Origin: JARRKU01 sp050288425
GTDB lineage: Bacteria; Desulfobacterota; Desulfobacteria; Desulfobacterales; Desulfosarcinaceae
Assembly: GCA_050288425.1 (NCBI GenBank)
Contig: JBNKDU010000093.1
Span: forward strand, 56,378-120,377
DNA: 64,000 nucleotides
Reading direction: 5' to 3'
In this document: positions 42,851 to 52,284 of the stretch, piece after piece
Numbering within the stretch: the first letter of the stretch is position 1
How the letters are laid out: each line of letters starts with the position of its first letter
Translations under genes and position numbers: made by a program
The notes under the pieces: model-generated
What the model was told of the DNA's origin: nothing
What the model saw: the letters and a program-made list of their open reading frames with translations, nothing else
Databases searched by the model: none

Positions 42851-44512
42851 ATGAATAACGGTGAGTTACAACAAGGCCAACCTTCAGCCCAGGCTGAACA
42901 GGCATTTTTACAACAGCTGCGACGGACCTTCGACCAGATCCCCAACGAAATTCCGCTATTTCTTTTCGTAAAGCGCGGCCAGGAAGACGTTTTTGTCCAG
43001 GCCTGCCGTCAGATCATCCGTGCGTTTCGCGAATTGACGTCCAAGATCAGTGTCCGGGAGTATGACCTGGGGCATGAATTGGCAGCCAAGTGGAAAGTGG
43101 AAAGCGCGCCCACCATTCTGATCGATCCGGAACACTACAACATCCGTTGGGTGGGCGCACCCGTGGGGGAAGAGGGCCGTTCCTTTCTGGAGGCCATGAT
43201 TCTCATCGGCATGGGCAAGAGCGGTCTGAGCGAACAGTCCATCGGTGTCATGAAGCGCCTTCATGAGGAACGCCAGGTGAAAGTATTCGTCAGTCCTACC
43301 TGTCCCTATTGCCCCCAGCAGGTGGTCAATGGGCTCAAGGCCGCCATCGAGTCACCCGACCTGGTATCCCTGGAGATCATCGATATTCAAAATCGACCCG
43401 ACCTGGCGGATCGATACAATGCCCATAGCGTACCCCAGGCTTATGCCAACGAGGTTCTTATCGGTCAGGGGGCGCAGCAGGAGGAGGTGTTTGTCTCTTC
43501 GCTCCTCAAACTGGATCCGCAAACCATTTTCATCCCGGAAAGCACCGCCGAACTGGTGGAGGTCGATGTACTGATCGTCGGTGGCGGCCCTGCCGGTCTC
43601 ACCGCCGGCATCTACTCGGAACGCAGCGGCTTGAAAACCGCGGTCATCGAACGCGATGCCTTGGGCGGTCAGGTGGCCTTGACACCGGTGGTGGAGAATT
43701 ACCCCGGCTTCACCCAGGTGGGGGGCAAGACGCTGGTGGATATCATGGTTTCCCATGCCCTTCAATATATCCAGATCTTTCAGGGGGAACAGGTGTTGGA
43801 CATTTTCAGGGGAGAACGATTCGAAGTCCAGACGACCCGCCGCAAGTTCATGGCCAAGGCGGTCCTGCTGGCCACCGGTGCCAGCCATCGCCTTTTGGGT
43901 GTACCGGGGGAACGAGAATTCTCCGGCCGGGGCGTCAGCTATTGTGCCACCTGCGATGGCCCGCTTTTCAAAGGCCGCCGGGTGATCATGGTTGGGGGAG
44001 GCAATTCGGCCGTCACCGAAGCGTTGCACCTGCACAACGTGGGCGCCGCGGTGACCCTGGTGCATCGACGGGATACGTTGCGCGCCCAGGACGTGTTGGC
44101 CATCCAGTTGGAAGCCAACAAAATCCCGGTTGTCTGGGACACGCAGATCAAGGCCATCCACGGCGAGGAAAGGGTGAGACGGGTCACCCTGCACAATCGC
44201 AAAACCAACCAGACCCGCGAAATGGATACGGATGGCGTCTTCATTGCCATCGGCTATAAGCCCAGCGTCGAACTGGCCCGACAATTGGGCGTTGAATTGA
44301 ATGCGGACGGTTACATCCGGCATGACGGGAACCACCGCACCAATATCCCGGGTGTCTATTCGGCGGGTGACGTGGAAGGCGGCTATAAACAGATCGTCAC
44401 CGCCACCGGCCAGGGCGCCGCCGCGGCCATGACCATTTTCGAAGACATGATCCATCCCTATTGGAAGAAGAACGAATCGGAATTGAAGTTGAAACAGGCG
44501 TCCCTGGCCTAG
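42851..44512 (+). CDS. AhpF-like NAD(P)H-dependent disulfide reductase (thioredoxin-fold pair fused to thioredoxin reductase)
   Basis: A 553-residue fusion. Residues about 1-235 are two thioredoxin folds; the first has no active Cys pair (PLFLFVKRG, ESAPTILID) and the second has CPYC in VSPTCPYCPQQ. Residues about 240-530 are a thioredoxin reductase with FAD motif VDVLIVGGGPAGLTAGIYSE, the redox CATC in VSYCATCDGPLF, and the NAD(P)H fold VIMVGGGNSAVTEALHL. This is the AhpF architecture; AhpF (about 520 residues) reduces the peroxiredoxin AhpC. No ahpC is adjacent, so the partner may be a peroxiredoxin elsewhere. Confidence 0.9.
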   Translation: MNNGELQQGQPSAQAEQAFLQQLRRTFDQIPNEIPLFLFVKRGQEDVFVQACRQIIRAFRELTSKISVREYDLGHELAAKWKVESAPTILIDPEHYNIRWVGAPVGEEGRSFLEAMILIGMGKSGLSEQSIGVMKRLHEERQVKVFVSPTCPYCPQQVVNGLKAAIESPDLVSLEIIDIQNRPDLADRYNAHSVPQAYANEVLIGQGAQQEEVFVSSLLKLDPQTIFIPESTAELVEVDVLIVGGGPAGLTAGIYSERSGLKTAVIERDALGGQVALTPVVENYPGFTQVGGKTLVDIMVSHALQYIQIFQGEQVLDIFRGERFEVQTTRRKFMAKAVLLATGASHRLLGVPGEREFSGRGVSYCATCDGPLFKGRRVIMVGGGNSAVTEALHLHNVGAAVTLVHRRDTLRAQDVLAIQLEANKIPVVWDTQIKAIHGEERVRRVTLHNRKTNQTREMDTDGVFIAIGYKPSVELARQLGVELNADGYIRHDGNHRTNIPGVYSAGDVEGGYKQIVTATGQGAAAAMTIFEDMIHPYWKKNESELKLKQASLA

Positions 44513-44550
44513 ATATCGGAACCAACCTGTATGAGAAGGAGGCGTAACAA

Positions 44551-44751
44551 ATGGCAGTGGGAGTGGTTCGTTCCTTTGATGATGATGCAGGCTATGGTTT
44601 TATCGAGACCGACGAAGGCGAAGTAATCTTCGTTCACCATTCCGCCATCGAGATGGAAGGATTTCGAACCCTTTCTCCGGGAGCCAAGGTACTGTTCGAA
44701 ATCGTGGTGCGCAAAAGGGGCCCGGAGGCCAAAGGGGTTCGCAAGATATAG
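44551..44751 (+). CDS. Cold-shock domain protein
   Basis: A 66-residue single CSD protein. It has the RNA-binding patches in DDAGYGFIETDEGE (RNP1-like, in place of the canonical KGFGFI) and VIFVHHSAIEMEG (RNP2-like). It should bind single-stranded RNA or DNA and melt RNA structure. It lacks the K-W-F-N start of CspA and has VRSFDDDAGYGF, so it is a divergent member. GAGAAGGAGG lies just before the ATG. Confidence 0.9.
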   Translation: MAVGVVRSFDDDAGYGFIETDEGEVIFVHHSAIEMEGFRTLSPGAKVLFEIVVRKRGPEAKGVRKI

Positions 44752-44775
44752 GGACTGCGCAATGCAATCCGGTTT

Positions 44776-45240
44776 TCAAATGACCGGACTGCCCCCCATT
44801 TCAGCAAGGGCTGCCAGCGCCAGGCGGTAGCCAACGGCCCCCAGCCCAACGATCTGGCCGGTGACGATATCCGCGAGATAGGAGCGGTGCCGAAAATCTT
44901 CCCTCCGGTGGATATTCGAAAGGTGAACTTCGATGATCGGCACCTGCAACATGGCCAGAGCGTCGCGGATGGCGATGCTGGTGTGGGTATAGGCCGCCGC
45001 GTTAATGATGATGCCGTCGGCTCCGCTGCCCAACCTTTGGATCGCATCCACCAGTTCCCCTTCGTGGTTGGACTGATACGTCGTAATCCCGACCCCCCAG
45101 TCGCGTCCCAGGGCCTTCAACTCCTCGTCGATTTCCTCGAGGCGTGTGAAGCCATAGGTATCGGGTTCGCGCGTGCCCAGCATATTCAAGTTGGGGCCGT
45201 TGATCACCAGGAAATGTCGCTTTTTTTCTGATTTCGCCAC
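44776..45240 (-). CDS. aroQ: Type II 3-dehydroquinate dehydratase
   Basis: A 154-residue enzyme of the shikimate pathway that dehydrates 3-dehydroquinate. Active-site motifs: VINGPNLNMLGTREPDTYG (with Tyr near the flexible lid), YQSNHEGELVDAI, NAAAYTHTSIAIRDAL and EVHLSNIHRREDFRH. The length is typical of the dodecameric type II enzyme. GTG start at 45240 with CAGGAG 10 bases upstream, 5 bases after the rpe stop. It is the last gene of the long minus-strand array. Confidence 0.95.
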   Translation of the reverse strand: MAKSEKKRHFLVINGPNLNMLGTREPDTYGFTRLEEIDEELKALGRDWGVGITTYQSNHEGELVDAIQRLGSGADGIIINAAAYTHTSIAIRDALAMLQVPIIEVHLSNIHRREDFRHRSYLADIVTGQIVGLGAVGYRLALAALAEMGGSPVI

Positions 45241-45245
45241 GGGTA

Positions 45246-45902
45246 TCAATCTCCTGCCAGCGCTTTCAATTCTCCAATGGTCTGCGCATAATCTTTGGAT
45301 TTGAATATGGCCGATCCGGCCACGAACACATCGGCGCCGGCAGCGGAGACCGCCGCGATGGTCTCGGCATTGATGCCTCCATCCACCTGGATCAGCGTGT
45401 CGAGGCCCGACGTGTCGATCTTCGCCTTCAGGTCCCGGATCTTTTCCATGGAGCGGGGGATGAATGTCTGCCCGCCGAATCCCGGGTTGACGCTCATGAG
45501 CAGGACGAAATCCAGGTCGGCCAGCATCTCCGCGATGGTGGTCAGCGGCGTGGCCGGATTGAGCACGGCGCCGGCCTTGACCCCCAGACCCTTGATCAGA
45601 TGGATGGTTCGATGCAGGTGAACACAGGCTTCCACCTGAACAGAGATATAATCTGCCCCGGCCCGGGCGAAATCGGGAATATAGCGATCCGGGGATTCGA
45701 TCATCAGGTGTACATCCACCGGCAGGGTGGTGGATCGTTTCGCAGCCTCGGCCATCAGCGGTCCGAAGGTGATATTGGGAACGAAGTGGCCGTCCATGAC
45801 GTCCACGTGAATCCAGTCTGCCCCGGCCGCGGCCACGTCCTGGATTTCCCGGCCCAATCGGGTGAAATCGGCGGATAAGATCGAAGGCGCAATTTTCTTC
45901 AT
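45246..45902 (-). CDS. rpe: Ribulose-phosphate 3-epimerase
   Basis: A 218-residue TIM barrel that interconverts ribulose 5-phosphate and xylulose 5-phosphate. Metal and catalytic motifs: APSILSADFTRLG, WIHVDVMDGHFVPNITFGP, VDVHLMIESPD, MSVNPGFGGQTFI and QVDGGINAETI. All are intact. The start at 45902 is 13 bases after the PASTA protein stop, and the stop is next to the aroQ start. Confidence 0.96.
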   Translation of the reverse strand: MKKIAPSILSADFTRLGREIQDVAAAGADWIHVDVMDGHFVPNITFGPLMAEAAKRSTTLPVDVHLMIESPDRYIPDFARAGADYISVQVEACVHLHRTIHLIKGLGVKAGAVLNPATPLTTIAEMLADLDFVLLMSVNPGFGGQTFIPRSMEKIRDLKAKIDTSGLDTLIQVDGGINAETIAAVSAAGADVFVAGSAIFKSKDYAQTIGELKALAGD

Positions 45903-45915
45903 GGTTCAACTCCAG

Positions 45916-46878
45916 CTACTGGTATTGGATCGTCTGGTGCAGATCGTCGTCTATGTACAAAAAGAGTGTAGTCGGTACGTCCCGCAGTATCAATAACCAA
46001 ATCTCCTCGCCCGGGCTGACGAACCGATTCATGATATCGAAGGAGCCATCGAATCGACTGATCCGTACACGCACGTGCTGCCGCAGGAAGCCCTCTGGCG
46101 AACGGTAGCGGAACAGGGAGGTTCTGTCGGAACCGGACGTGGTAATTTTTTCCCGCCGGTTGACGGTCAGGTCGATGGTGCTTCCCGGCAACACCGGATG
46201 CCCGGGCGGCGGAGTATGGGCGGTTACGACATTGTCCGGCCGGTTCGGGTCGTTGATCTGGGTGATGGTGCCCATGGTCAACTGGTGCGATTCTATCACC
46301 TCGATGGCCTGATCCAGGGTCATGTACCGCAGCGCGGCCATCGGTATCCAGCGGGGCGAGGGGCCGTCGCTGACCAGCAAGGTGATGGATTCGCCTCGCA
46401 GGCCGTGTTTTCCCGGTGGCGGGTATTGGGCCACGAGTTGATCCTGCGGGGACGGATGAAAGACCCTGCTCTGGGTCCCGACCGCCAGGTCGTTTTCCGC
46501 CAGCAGAATCTTGGCCATGGGCAGACTCATGCCGATCAGGTTGGGAACAATGACGTTTCGGGGTCCCTTGGATATGACCAGGCGAACATCGCGTCCCTTT
46601 TTGATTTCGCTCCCAGGTTCCGGGTCTTGATCGATGATGTGATGCCTGGGTATGTCGGGATTGAATTCAGACCCGCGCACCTTGGTATTGAGACCCAAGT
46701 CGGTCAGCACCTCGAGGGCGTAGACCACCTCCCTGCCCATCAGATCGGGGACCACAACTGTCCGTTCGCCCCGAATGAGCAGGTGTACGGTCATATAGGT
46801 TCCCAGACCGGCAGCCAGCATGAAGGCTCCGATCAACAGCGTCAATTTGATGATGCGCGTCAGCAAGACCGTACCCAT
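45916..46878 (-). CDS. Membrane-anchored PASTA-domain protein
   Basis: A 320-residue protein with a signal-anchor (about residues 8-36, LTLLIGAFMLAAGLGTYMTV). Three PASTA-like repeats follow (about 40-105 VPDLMGREVVYALEVLTDLG; 110-170 VPNLIGMSLPMAKILLAEND; 175-245 with YMTLDQAIEVIESHQL). The C-terminal ~70 residues are unrecognised. PASTA domains bind peptidoglycan fragments or beta-lactams, usually on Ser/Thr kinases or penicillin-binding proteins; this one has neither part. Its start overlaps the upstream gene end, and rpe follows. Confidence 0.85.
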   Translation of the reverse strand: MGTVLLTRIIKLTLLIGAFMLAAGLGTYMTVHLLIRGERTVVVPDLMGREVVYALEVLTDLGLNTKVRGSEFNPDIPRHHIIDQDPEPGSEIKKGRDVRLVISKGPRNVIVPNLIGMSLPMAKILLAENDLAVGTQSRVFHPSPQDQLVAQYPPPGKHGLRGESITLLVSDGPSPRWIPMAALRYMTLDQAIEVIESHQLTMGTITQINDPNRPDNVVTAHTPPPGHPVLPGSTIDLTVNRREKITTSGSDRTSLFRYRSPEGFLRQHVRVRISRFDGSFDIMNRFVSPGEEIWLLILRDVPTTLFLYIDDDLHQTIQYQ

Positions 46879-47808
46879 TCAAAAGGAAAAACGCAGTCCG
46901 ATCAGCAACTCCCGGTTCTCCTCGGGAGAGGACATCGGGCCGGCCGACAGATGGCTGCGCCGCAATTCGTCGATGAAACGCCGCTGCTGTTCTGCATTGA
47001 ACTTGTGGGCATCATTGACGGCACCGTAGATATTGCCGGTGTAAAATCCGAGACCGATGACGGCCAGCAGCCCGCCCAGCACCGGCTGGTCCTTGTCGAA
47101 GGCTTCGGTGGATGCCCAGAGAGGTCCGACGCCCAGGACAAAGGCCACGGCGGCATCCTTGTACCGGCGGCAATAGAGCTGGCCGGCACCGGGAACGATG
47201 GACAAGGTCCCGGCCAACGCGGGGCTCTTGTACGCCAGGTCGCCGGAGCGGCCCAATGAGGACTCCAGGGAAGATATCCGGTATCGTTGACGGCCGGCCG
47301 GAGATAGGTGTTGGAAGGCGCGTAGCGCACCCTGCCAATCGGTGGCTTCGATCTGGATCCAGCCGATCCGGTGATAGGCTCGATCTTCCACCGAAGGGTC
47401 GCGGCACAAGGCGATCAGGTTGTTCAACGTGACCACCGCGTGGGTTCGCGCCCCCAGGCGCAGATAGGTTTCCGCCAACAGGAAGTGGGTTTCGACACCG
47501 ATGTCATCGAACTGGCCATCGTCAATCAGTGTCTTCAACGGCATCTGTGCGGATTGGGGATCGGCGGCCTGCAAAAAGGATTTCCCGGATTCCAGCAGCG
47601 CCGGCCGGCGCTCCGGATGATCGCTGAAAAAGTAGGCGAAGCGTTGGAACTCCTCCGCGGCACGGCGGTATTGTCCCTTCTCGCGCAGTTCACGGGCAAA
47701 CTGAAGTTGCCGGACCGGATCGATGGTCAGCTCGGCGGCAACGGCCAGATGTCCGGCCGGTAACAACAATGCCATCCATATCGCCACTATTCTCAGAGTT
47801 GGGGTCAT
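46879..47808 (-). CDS. Exported TPR-repeat protein with C-terminal hydrophobic segment
   Basis: A 309-residue protein with a signal peptide (about residues 1-25, cleavage near AVAAEL). Residues about 30-185 are TPR-like helical pairs (ARELREKGQYRRAAEEFQRF, LLAETYLRLGARTHAVVTLN). From about 200 a PGAGQLYCRRYKDAAVAFVL motif is followed by hydrophobic stretches, a pattern also seen in other exported TPR proteins. It lies between gspE and the PASTA gene, so a cell-envelope role is likely but not proven. Confidence 0.8.
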   Translation of the reverse strand: MTPTLRIVAIWMALLLPAGHLAVAAELTIDPVRQLQFARELREKGQYRRAAEEFQRFAYFFSDHPERRPALLESGKSFLQAADPQSAQMPLKTLIDDGQFDDIGVETHFLLAETYLRLGARTHAVVTLNNLIALCRDPSVEDRAYHRIGWIQIEATDWQGALRAFQHLSPAGRQRYRISSLESSLGRSGDLAYKSPALAGTLSIVPGAGQLYCRRYKDAAVAFVLGVGPLWASTEAFDKDQPVLGGLLAVIGLGFYTGNIYGAVNDAHKFNAEQQRRFIDELRRSHLSAGPMSSPEENRELLIGLRFSF

Positions 47809-47877
47809 GGGCCGGATTGGAGGAATCGCTTCGGGTTGGCGGTATTGTCTGCAATCATCTCTTCAATCAACGCGTAT

Positions 47878-49617
47878 CTATTTCTGGGTGACGCGGACCA
47901 CCTCTTCAATGGTGGTGATTCCACGGAGCACCTTGTCGATGCCGTCGCGGCGGAGGGTCACCAGGCCCAGCTTGAGGGCTTCCTGTTTGATCTGAAAAGA
48001 GTCGTAGGTGCGCTGAATGAGGGTTTTGAGTTTGTAGCCCATGAACATGATTTCGAATATGCCGATTCGGCCCCGGTAGCCGGTATGAAAACACTCGTCG
48101 CAGCCCTTGGCGCGATAAAAAGTGTATTTACGCAGGCGATCGGGGCGTATGCCCAGCTTTTGAACGGCCATGTCGGGTTTGTAGGCCTCTTTGCAATGGT
48201 CGCAAAGCACCCGCACCAGCCGCTGGGCGATGACGGCCATCACGGCCGAGGAGATCAGGAAAGGCTCTACGCCGATATCCACCAGGCGCGTGATGGCGGA
48301 GGCGGAATCGTTGGTGTGCAGGGTGGAAAAGACCAGGTGACCGGTGAGTGCCGATTGAATGGCGATTTCGGCAGTCTCTTTGTCGCGGATTTCGCCCACG
48401 AGAATCACATCGGGGTCCTGGCGCACGATGGATCGCAGCCCGCGGGAAAAAGTCAGGTCGATTTTTGGATTCACCTGGATTTGGCTGATGCCCTTAAGCT
48501 GGTATTCCACCGGGTCTTCGATGGTAATGATATTGATGTCCGGCTTGTTGATGGACGACAGGACCGAATAGAGGGTCGTGGTTTTACCGCTGCCGGTGGG
48601 ACCGGTGACCAGGATGATGCCGTTGGGCGCCTTCACCAGTTCCTCCACCTGGTTCAGCAGACTGGGCGAGAGCCCGACTTCGGTCAGCTCGAACACCGAG
48701 CTCGACTTGTTGAGCAGGCGCATGACGACGCGTTCGCCAAAGGAAGTGGGCAGGGTGGAAGTTCGCACGTCGATCATCTGTTGACCGATTTTCACCTCGA
48801 ACCGGCCGTCCTGGGGCAGCCGTTTTTCCGCGATGTTGAGCTTGGCCATGACTTTGATGCGGGAGGTGAGCGCCGGCTGGATCCATTTCGGCGGGCTCAG
48901 CAGGTCGTAGAGGATGCCGTCCACCCGGTAGCGGACCTTGAAACTGTCCTGGTACGGCTCGATATGAATATCGCTGGCCCGGGCCTTGATGGATTGGGAC
49001 AGGATATGGTTGACCAATTTGATGATCGGCGCATCACTGGTGTCTTCCAGCAGATCGGCCGTATCCTCGAGCTCGCCGATGATCGCACTTTCGTCCTCCA
49101 TGTCCTGGACCAATTGCTCGGCCGAGTCCTGGCCCAGGTCGAATGAGAGGTTGATGGCCGCCAGGATGGCCTGCTTGGTGGACAACACCAGCCGGTAGTT
49201 GTCCAGTGCGAGGATGCTGGCCAGATCGTCGATGGCGTTGAAGTTGCTTGGATCGTTGACGGCGATGATCGATAGCGTGTCCACAGGGGCTTCATCGCCG
49301 TTGGATTTGCCGCCCGAGGTCTTCGCCGTGGGGCTGGGGATGGCCATGGGTACGATATGGTGGCGCTTCAGGAATTGAATCGATATTTTCTTGGAGAAAT
49401 CGCTGCCGACGTTTTCCATGGGCAGCTCGGGCCAGAATGGGATTTCATACTGCATGCCCAAGGCTTCCATCATCTGGGTTTCGGTGATGGCCTGACGGTC
49501 CACCAGAATATCCCCCAGGCGGCCGCCCTTTTCTTCCTGAACATGACGGGCCTCGGACAGGACCTCTTCGGATACATCGAAGCGAACCTTCAGAATTTCG
49601 ACCAGATCCATTGGCAT
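47878..49617 (-). CDS. gspE: Type II secretion ATPase GspE
   Basis: A 579-residue cytosolic motor for pseudopilus assembly. The N-terminal GspE-N domain is followed by an RecA-like core. This has Walker A GPTGSGKTTTLYSVLSS, the Asp box (IITIEDPVEYQL), Walker B (VGEIRDKETAEIAIQ) and the His box. The zinc-binding CM domain with CDHC and CDEC pairs follows (about residues 455-500). All catalytic residues appear intact. It starts 2 bases after the gspD stop. Confidence 0.96.
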   Translation of the reverse strand: MPMDLVEILKVRFDVSEEVLSEARHVQEEKGGRLGDILVDRQAITETQMMEALGMQYEIPFWPELPMENVGSDFSKKISIQFLKRHHIVPMAIPSPTAKTSGGKSNGDEAPVDTLSIIAVNDPSNFNAIDDLASILALDNYRLVLSTKQAILAAINLSFDLGQDSAEQLVQDMEDESAIIGELEDTADLLEDTSDAPIIKLVNHILSQSIKARASDIHIEPYQDSFKVRYRVDGILYDLLSPPKWIQPALTSRIKVMAKLNIAEKRLPQDGRFEVKIGQQMIDVRTSTLPTSFGERVVMRLLNKSSSVFELTEVGLSPSLLNQVEELVKAPNGIILVTGPTGSGKTTTLYSVLSSINKPDINIITIEDPVEYQLKGISQIQVNPKIDLTFSRGLRSIVRQDPDVILVGEIRDKETAEIAIQSALTGHLVFSTLHTNDSASAITRLVDIGVEPFLISSAVMAVIAQRLVRVLCDHCKEAYKPDMAVQKLGIRPDRLRKYTFYRAKGCDECFHTGYRGRIGIFEIMFMGYKLKTLIQRTYDSFQIKQEALKLGLVTLRRDGIDKVLRGITTIEEVVRVTQK

Positions 49618-49619
49618 GG

Positions 49620-52184
49620 CTAAAAGTAGATTATAATCGGATCGTAATGATCCGACCGCAAGCGTTGCATCATCTCTTCGGCGGCGGCGGGATCGTCGAA
49701 GTACCCCACGCGGACCCGATACCAGCTCTTCTCGCCGTCGCTGTTCTGCACGGTGTAAGCGGGATAACCCGCGTCTTTCAATTGCTTCAGCAATCGGTCG
49801 GCCAGTTGCACCTCCTGGACCGCGCCGACCTGGATGGTAATGCCCACGGTCTCCCTGCCCGTCGCCGTCTTGTGGGTGTCTGGAGTTCCGTCAGACGGCG
49901 GACCGGCTTTTGTCGTGCCGGGATTCGGTATCGCGGCATTGGCGTCGCCTGCCGGATAGGCGTTCGTTTCCGGTTCGACCGGGGACCCGGCGGCGGTTGT
50001 TCCGGGTTCAACGCTCGATGTGCGTGCCCCGGATTCGGAGGTTGCATCGGAGGCCTGACCGCCGGGAGGAGCGTTGGAATCGTCATTCATCCGGTTCTGA
50101 TGCGTGATCCCTTCCCGGCCCTCTGTTCCCGACGAACCGGGTGTCGGCCGCGCTTCGCCATCGTGTTGCATGGCGGGGGATTCGAATTTTTCACCGCCAA
50201 TTGCCGTTTGTCCCTCGAACCAATCGCCTTTGAACAACTTGATCTTTTCTTCCCGCAGCTTGTCGATCTGTCCTCTTTTTTTCGACGAGATTTGGGTGGC
50301 TTCGTTGGGGGACTGAATCACCCGGGGCGTCAGGAATATGTAGAGGTTGCTCTTCGCCTTGGAGTCGGATCGGGTGCTGAACAACAGGCCCAGGAGGGGA
50401 ATATCGCCCAGGCAGGGGACCTTGTTGACGGTCCGGTCGAGTTGTTCATCGATCAGGCCGCCCAGGACCACGGTGTTGCCGTCGAGCACGATGGCGGTGG
50501 TTTCCACGGTCCTCTTGAGGGTCACGGGCTGGCCGCCGATGTTGGTGTTGGTCAGGTCGCTGACTTCCAGGGAGAGCTCCAGTCTCACCATGCGGTCCAG
50601 GCTGATGTGGGGCGTGATCTTCAGGGTGGTGCCCACGTCGCGGTATTCGAACGAGTTGAAAAGGTTGCTGCCCGTGGTACTGGCCGTGGTGGAGGTTTGA
50701 AAGGGAACGTTGCTGCCCACGGAAATCTTGGCCTCCTGGTTGTCGGTGGTCAGGATCTGGGGTGTGGAGAGGATATGGACATCATTATCCCGTTTAAACG
50801 CCTGGATCACGGAAGAGATGGTCGGGAAAGTGATTCCGTCGATCTCGATGTTTTCGCCGAAGAGCCCCAGGGAAAAGCCCTGGACCAGTGGGGTCGTTCC
50901 GGCGGCGATGGAGGCGGCGGCACCGGCCAGTGCCCCTTCGGCGCCGGCATTGAAGCCGCCACCAGCAACACCTTGTTTGTCGTCCAGGGTGGCTTCGCCG
51001 CCCAGTAGATACTCGGTTCCCAACCGAAAATCCCTGGTGACGTTGACCTCCATGATCAGGGCCTCGATGTACACCATGGACCTGGGGATGTCGATTTTGC
51101 GGATGATGCCTTCCAGGACGATATAGTCTTCCATGTCGGCCATGATGATCAGGCTGTTGGTGGCCTTGTCCGCAGAAATACGTACGTCGCCGGAGATCAC
51201 CGGGGCCACCCGCTTACCGGGGGCAGCTTGTCCGGCGGCGGCGCTCTTTTCGGGAATATCCTGGAGAACCTTGGCCAGGTCCTCGGCCGACGCATGCTCC
51301 AGATAATAGACATGGATCTTGGCCTGGCCCTTGGGCGTTTCCTTGTCCAGACTCTTGATCAGTTTGCGGATGTTGTCGGTGTCCCCTTCGCTGGCGAGCA
51401 GGACGATGGAGTTGGTACGTTCGTCGGCCACGAAGGTGATGTCCTTCTCCACCACCCCCTTGCCGGCACCTTTCGATTTAAAGATGGAGGTGAGCAGGGT
51501 GACCAGCTTGGTGGCATCGGCGTATTCCACCGGGATGATGGCAATCTGTTGTCCCACCCCCGTAATATCGATGGCCTTCAAGATGCGTATCAATCGCTTG
51601 ATGTTGGAGTGGACATCGGTGACAATCAGGGTGTTGGTGGGTGGATAGGAGAGGATGACGCTGCTTTTGGATACCAGGGGGGTGAAGAGCTTCTTGATTT
51701 CATTGGGATCCGCATAGTGCAGGGGGATGATCTGGGTGACCACGTTGTCTCCGGCAACACCCGATTCTTCTTCCAGCCGGGTCTTGATGCTCTTGCTGCG
51801 GGCATCCGGAGCGCGGACGATCTTGATGACTTCGCCGGCCGGCACGGTGGTCAGGTCGTTCACCTCCAACACGGATTGGAAGACTTTGTAGGCTTCAGCC
51901 ACAGTGATTTTCCCCGGTGAGATGATCGTGACCTTGCCCCGCACCTTCTCATCGACGACGAAATTTCGTTTGGTCAGATCGCTGATGAACTTGATGAATA
52001 CCACGATGTCGACGTTGTTGAAATCGATGGAAACCAATTGATCCTGGCTGGCCGTCGCGGAGGAAGCGGTTTTGGATGGTTGGGGGGCGGCGGTCTGGGC
52101 CTGAACCGGTTGTGGACCCGGGAATACAGACAGGGCGAGACTCAGAAGCAGAACGATAACCAAAAGTCGATTGATCGATATCAT
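49620..52184 (-). CDS. gspD: Type II secretin GspD with C-terminal SPOR-like domain
   Basis: An 854-residue outer-membrane secretin. After the signal peptide (to about residue 30) come N0 (DFNNVDIVVFIKFISDLTKR), N1 to N3 domains (three KH-like repeats, for example ADPNEIKKLFTPLVSKSS) and the secretin core (VPFQTSTTASTTG, VGTTLKITPHISLDR, VVLGGLIDEQ). The last ~150 residues are not secretin: a Pro/Ser/Thr/Ala linker (about 700-780), then ITIQVGAVQEVQLADRLLKQ and SWYRVRVGYFDDPAAAEEM, a SPOR pattern. SPOR domains bind denuded peptidoglycan. The ATG at 52184 is preferred over an upstream frame because it gives a clean signal peptide. Confidence 0.92.
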   Translation of the reverse strand: MISINRLLVIVLLLSLALSVFPGPQPVQAQTAAPQPSKTASSATASQDQLVSIDFNNVDIVVFIKFISDLTKRNFVVDEKVRGKVTIISPGKITVAEAYKVFQSVLEVNDLTTVPAGEVIKIVRAPDARSKSIKTRLEEESGVAGDNVVTQIIPLHYADPNEIKKLFTPLVSKSSVILSYPPTNTLIVTDVHSNIKRLIRILKAIDITGVGQQIAIIPVEYADATKLVTLLTSIFKSKGAGKGVVEKDITFVADERTNSIVLLASEGDTDNIRKLIKSLDKETPKGQAKIHVYYLEHASAEDLAKVLQDIPEKSAAAGQAAPGKRVAPVISGDVRISADKATNSLIIMADMEDYIVLEGIIRKIDIPRSMVYIEALIMEVNVTRDFRLGTEYLLGGEATLDDKQGVAGGGFNAGAEGALAGAAASIAAGTTPLVQGFSLGLFGENIEIDGITFPTISSVIQAFKRDNDVHILSTPQILTTDNQEAKISVGSNVPFQTSTTASTTGSNLFNSFEYRDVGTTLKITPHISLDRMVRLELSLEVSDLTNTNIGGQPVTLKRTVETTAIVLDGNTVVLGGLIDEQLDRTVNKVPCLGDIPLLGLLFSTRSDSKAKSNLYIFLTPRVIQSPNEATQISSKKRGQIDKLREEKIKLFKGDWFEGQTAIGGEKFESPAMQHDGEARPTPGSSGTEGREGITHQNRMNDDSNAPPGGQASDATSESGARTSSVEPGTTAAGSPVEPETNAYPAGDANAAIPNPGTTKAGPPSDGTPDTHKTATGRETVGITIQVGAVQEVQLADRLLKQLKDAGYPAYTVQNSDGEKSWYRVRVGYFDDPAAAEEMMQRLRSDHYDPIIIYF

Positions 52185-52284
52185 AGTGTAATTCTCATCG
52201 GTTGAACTGCGCATGCCGGCGCAATCGGTGTTGTTTCCCTATTTATTTTGAAATCATTGGGGCGTCAATAAAAAAATATAATGA

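Noticed and set aside
44763..44792. Inverted repeat overlapping the end of aroQ, considered a bidirectional terminator
   Set aside because: The arms TCCGGT/ACCGGA are short with a mismatch and no T-run, and one arm is coding sequence of aroQ.
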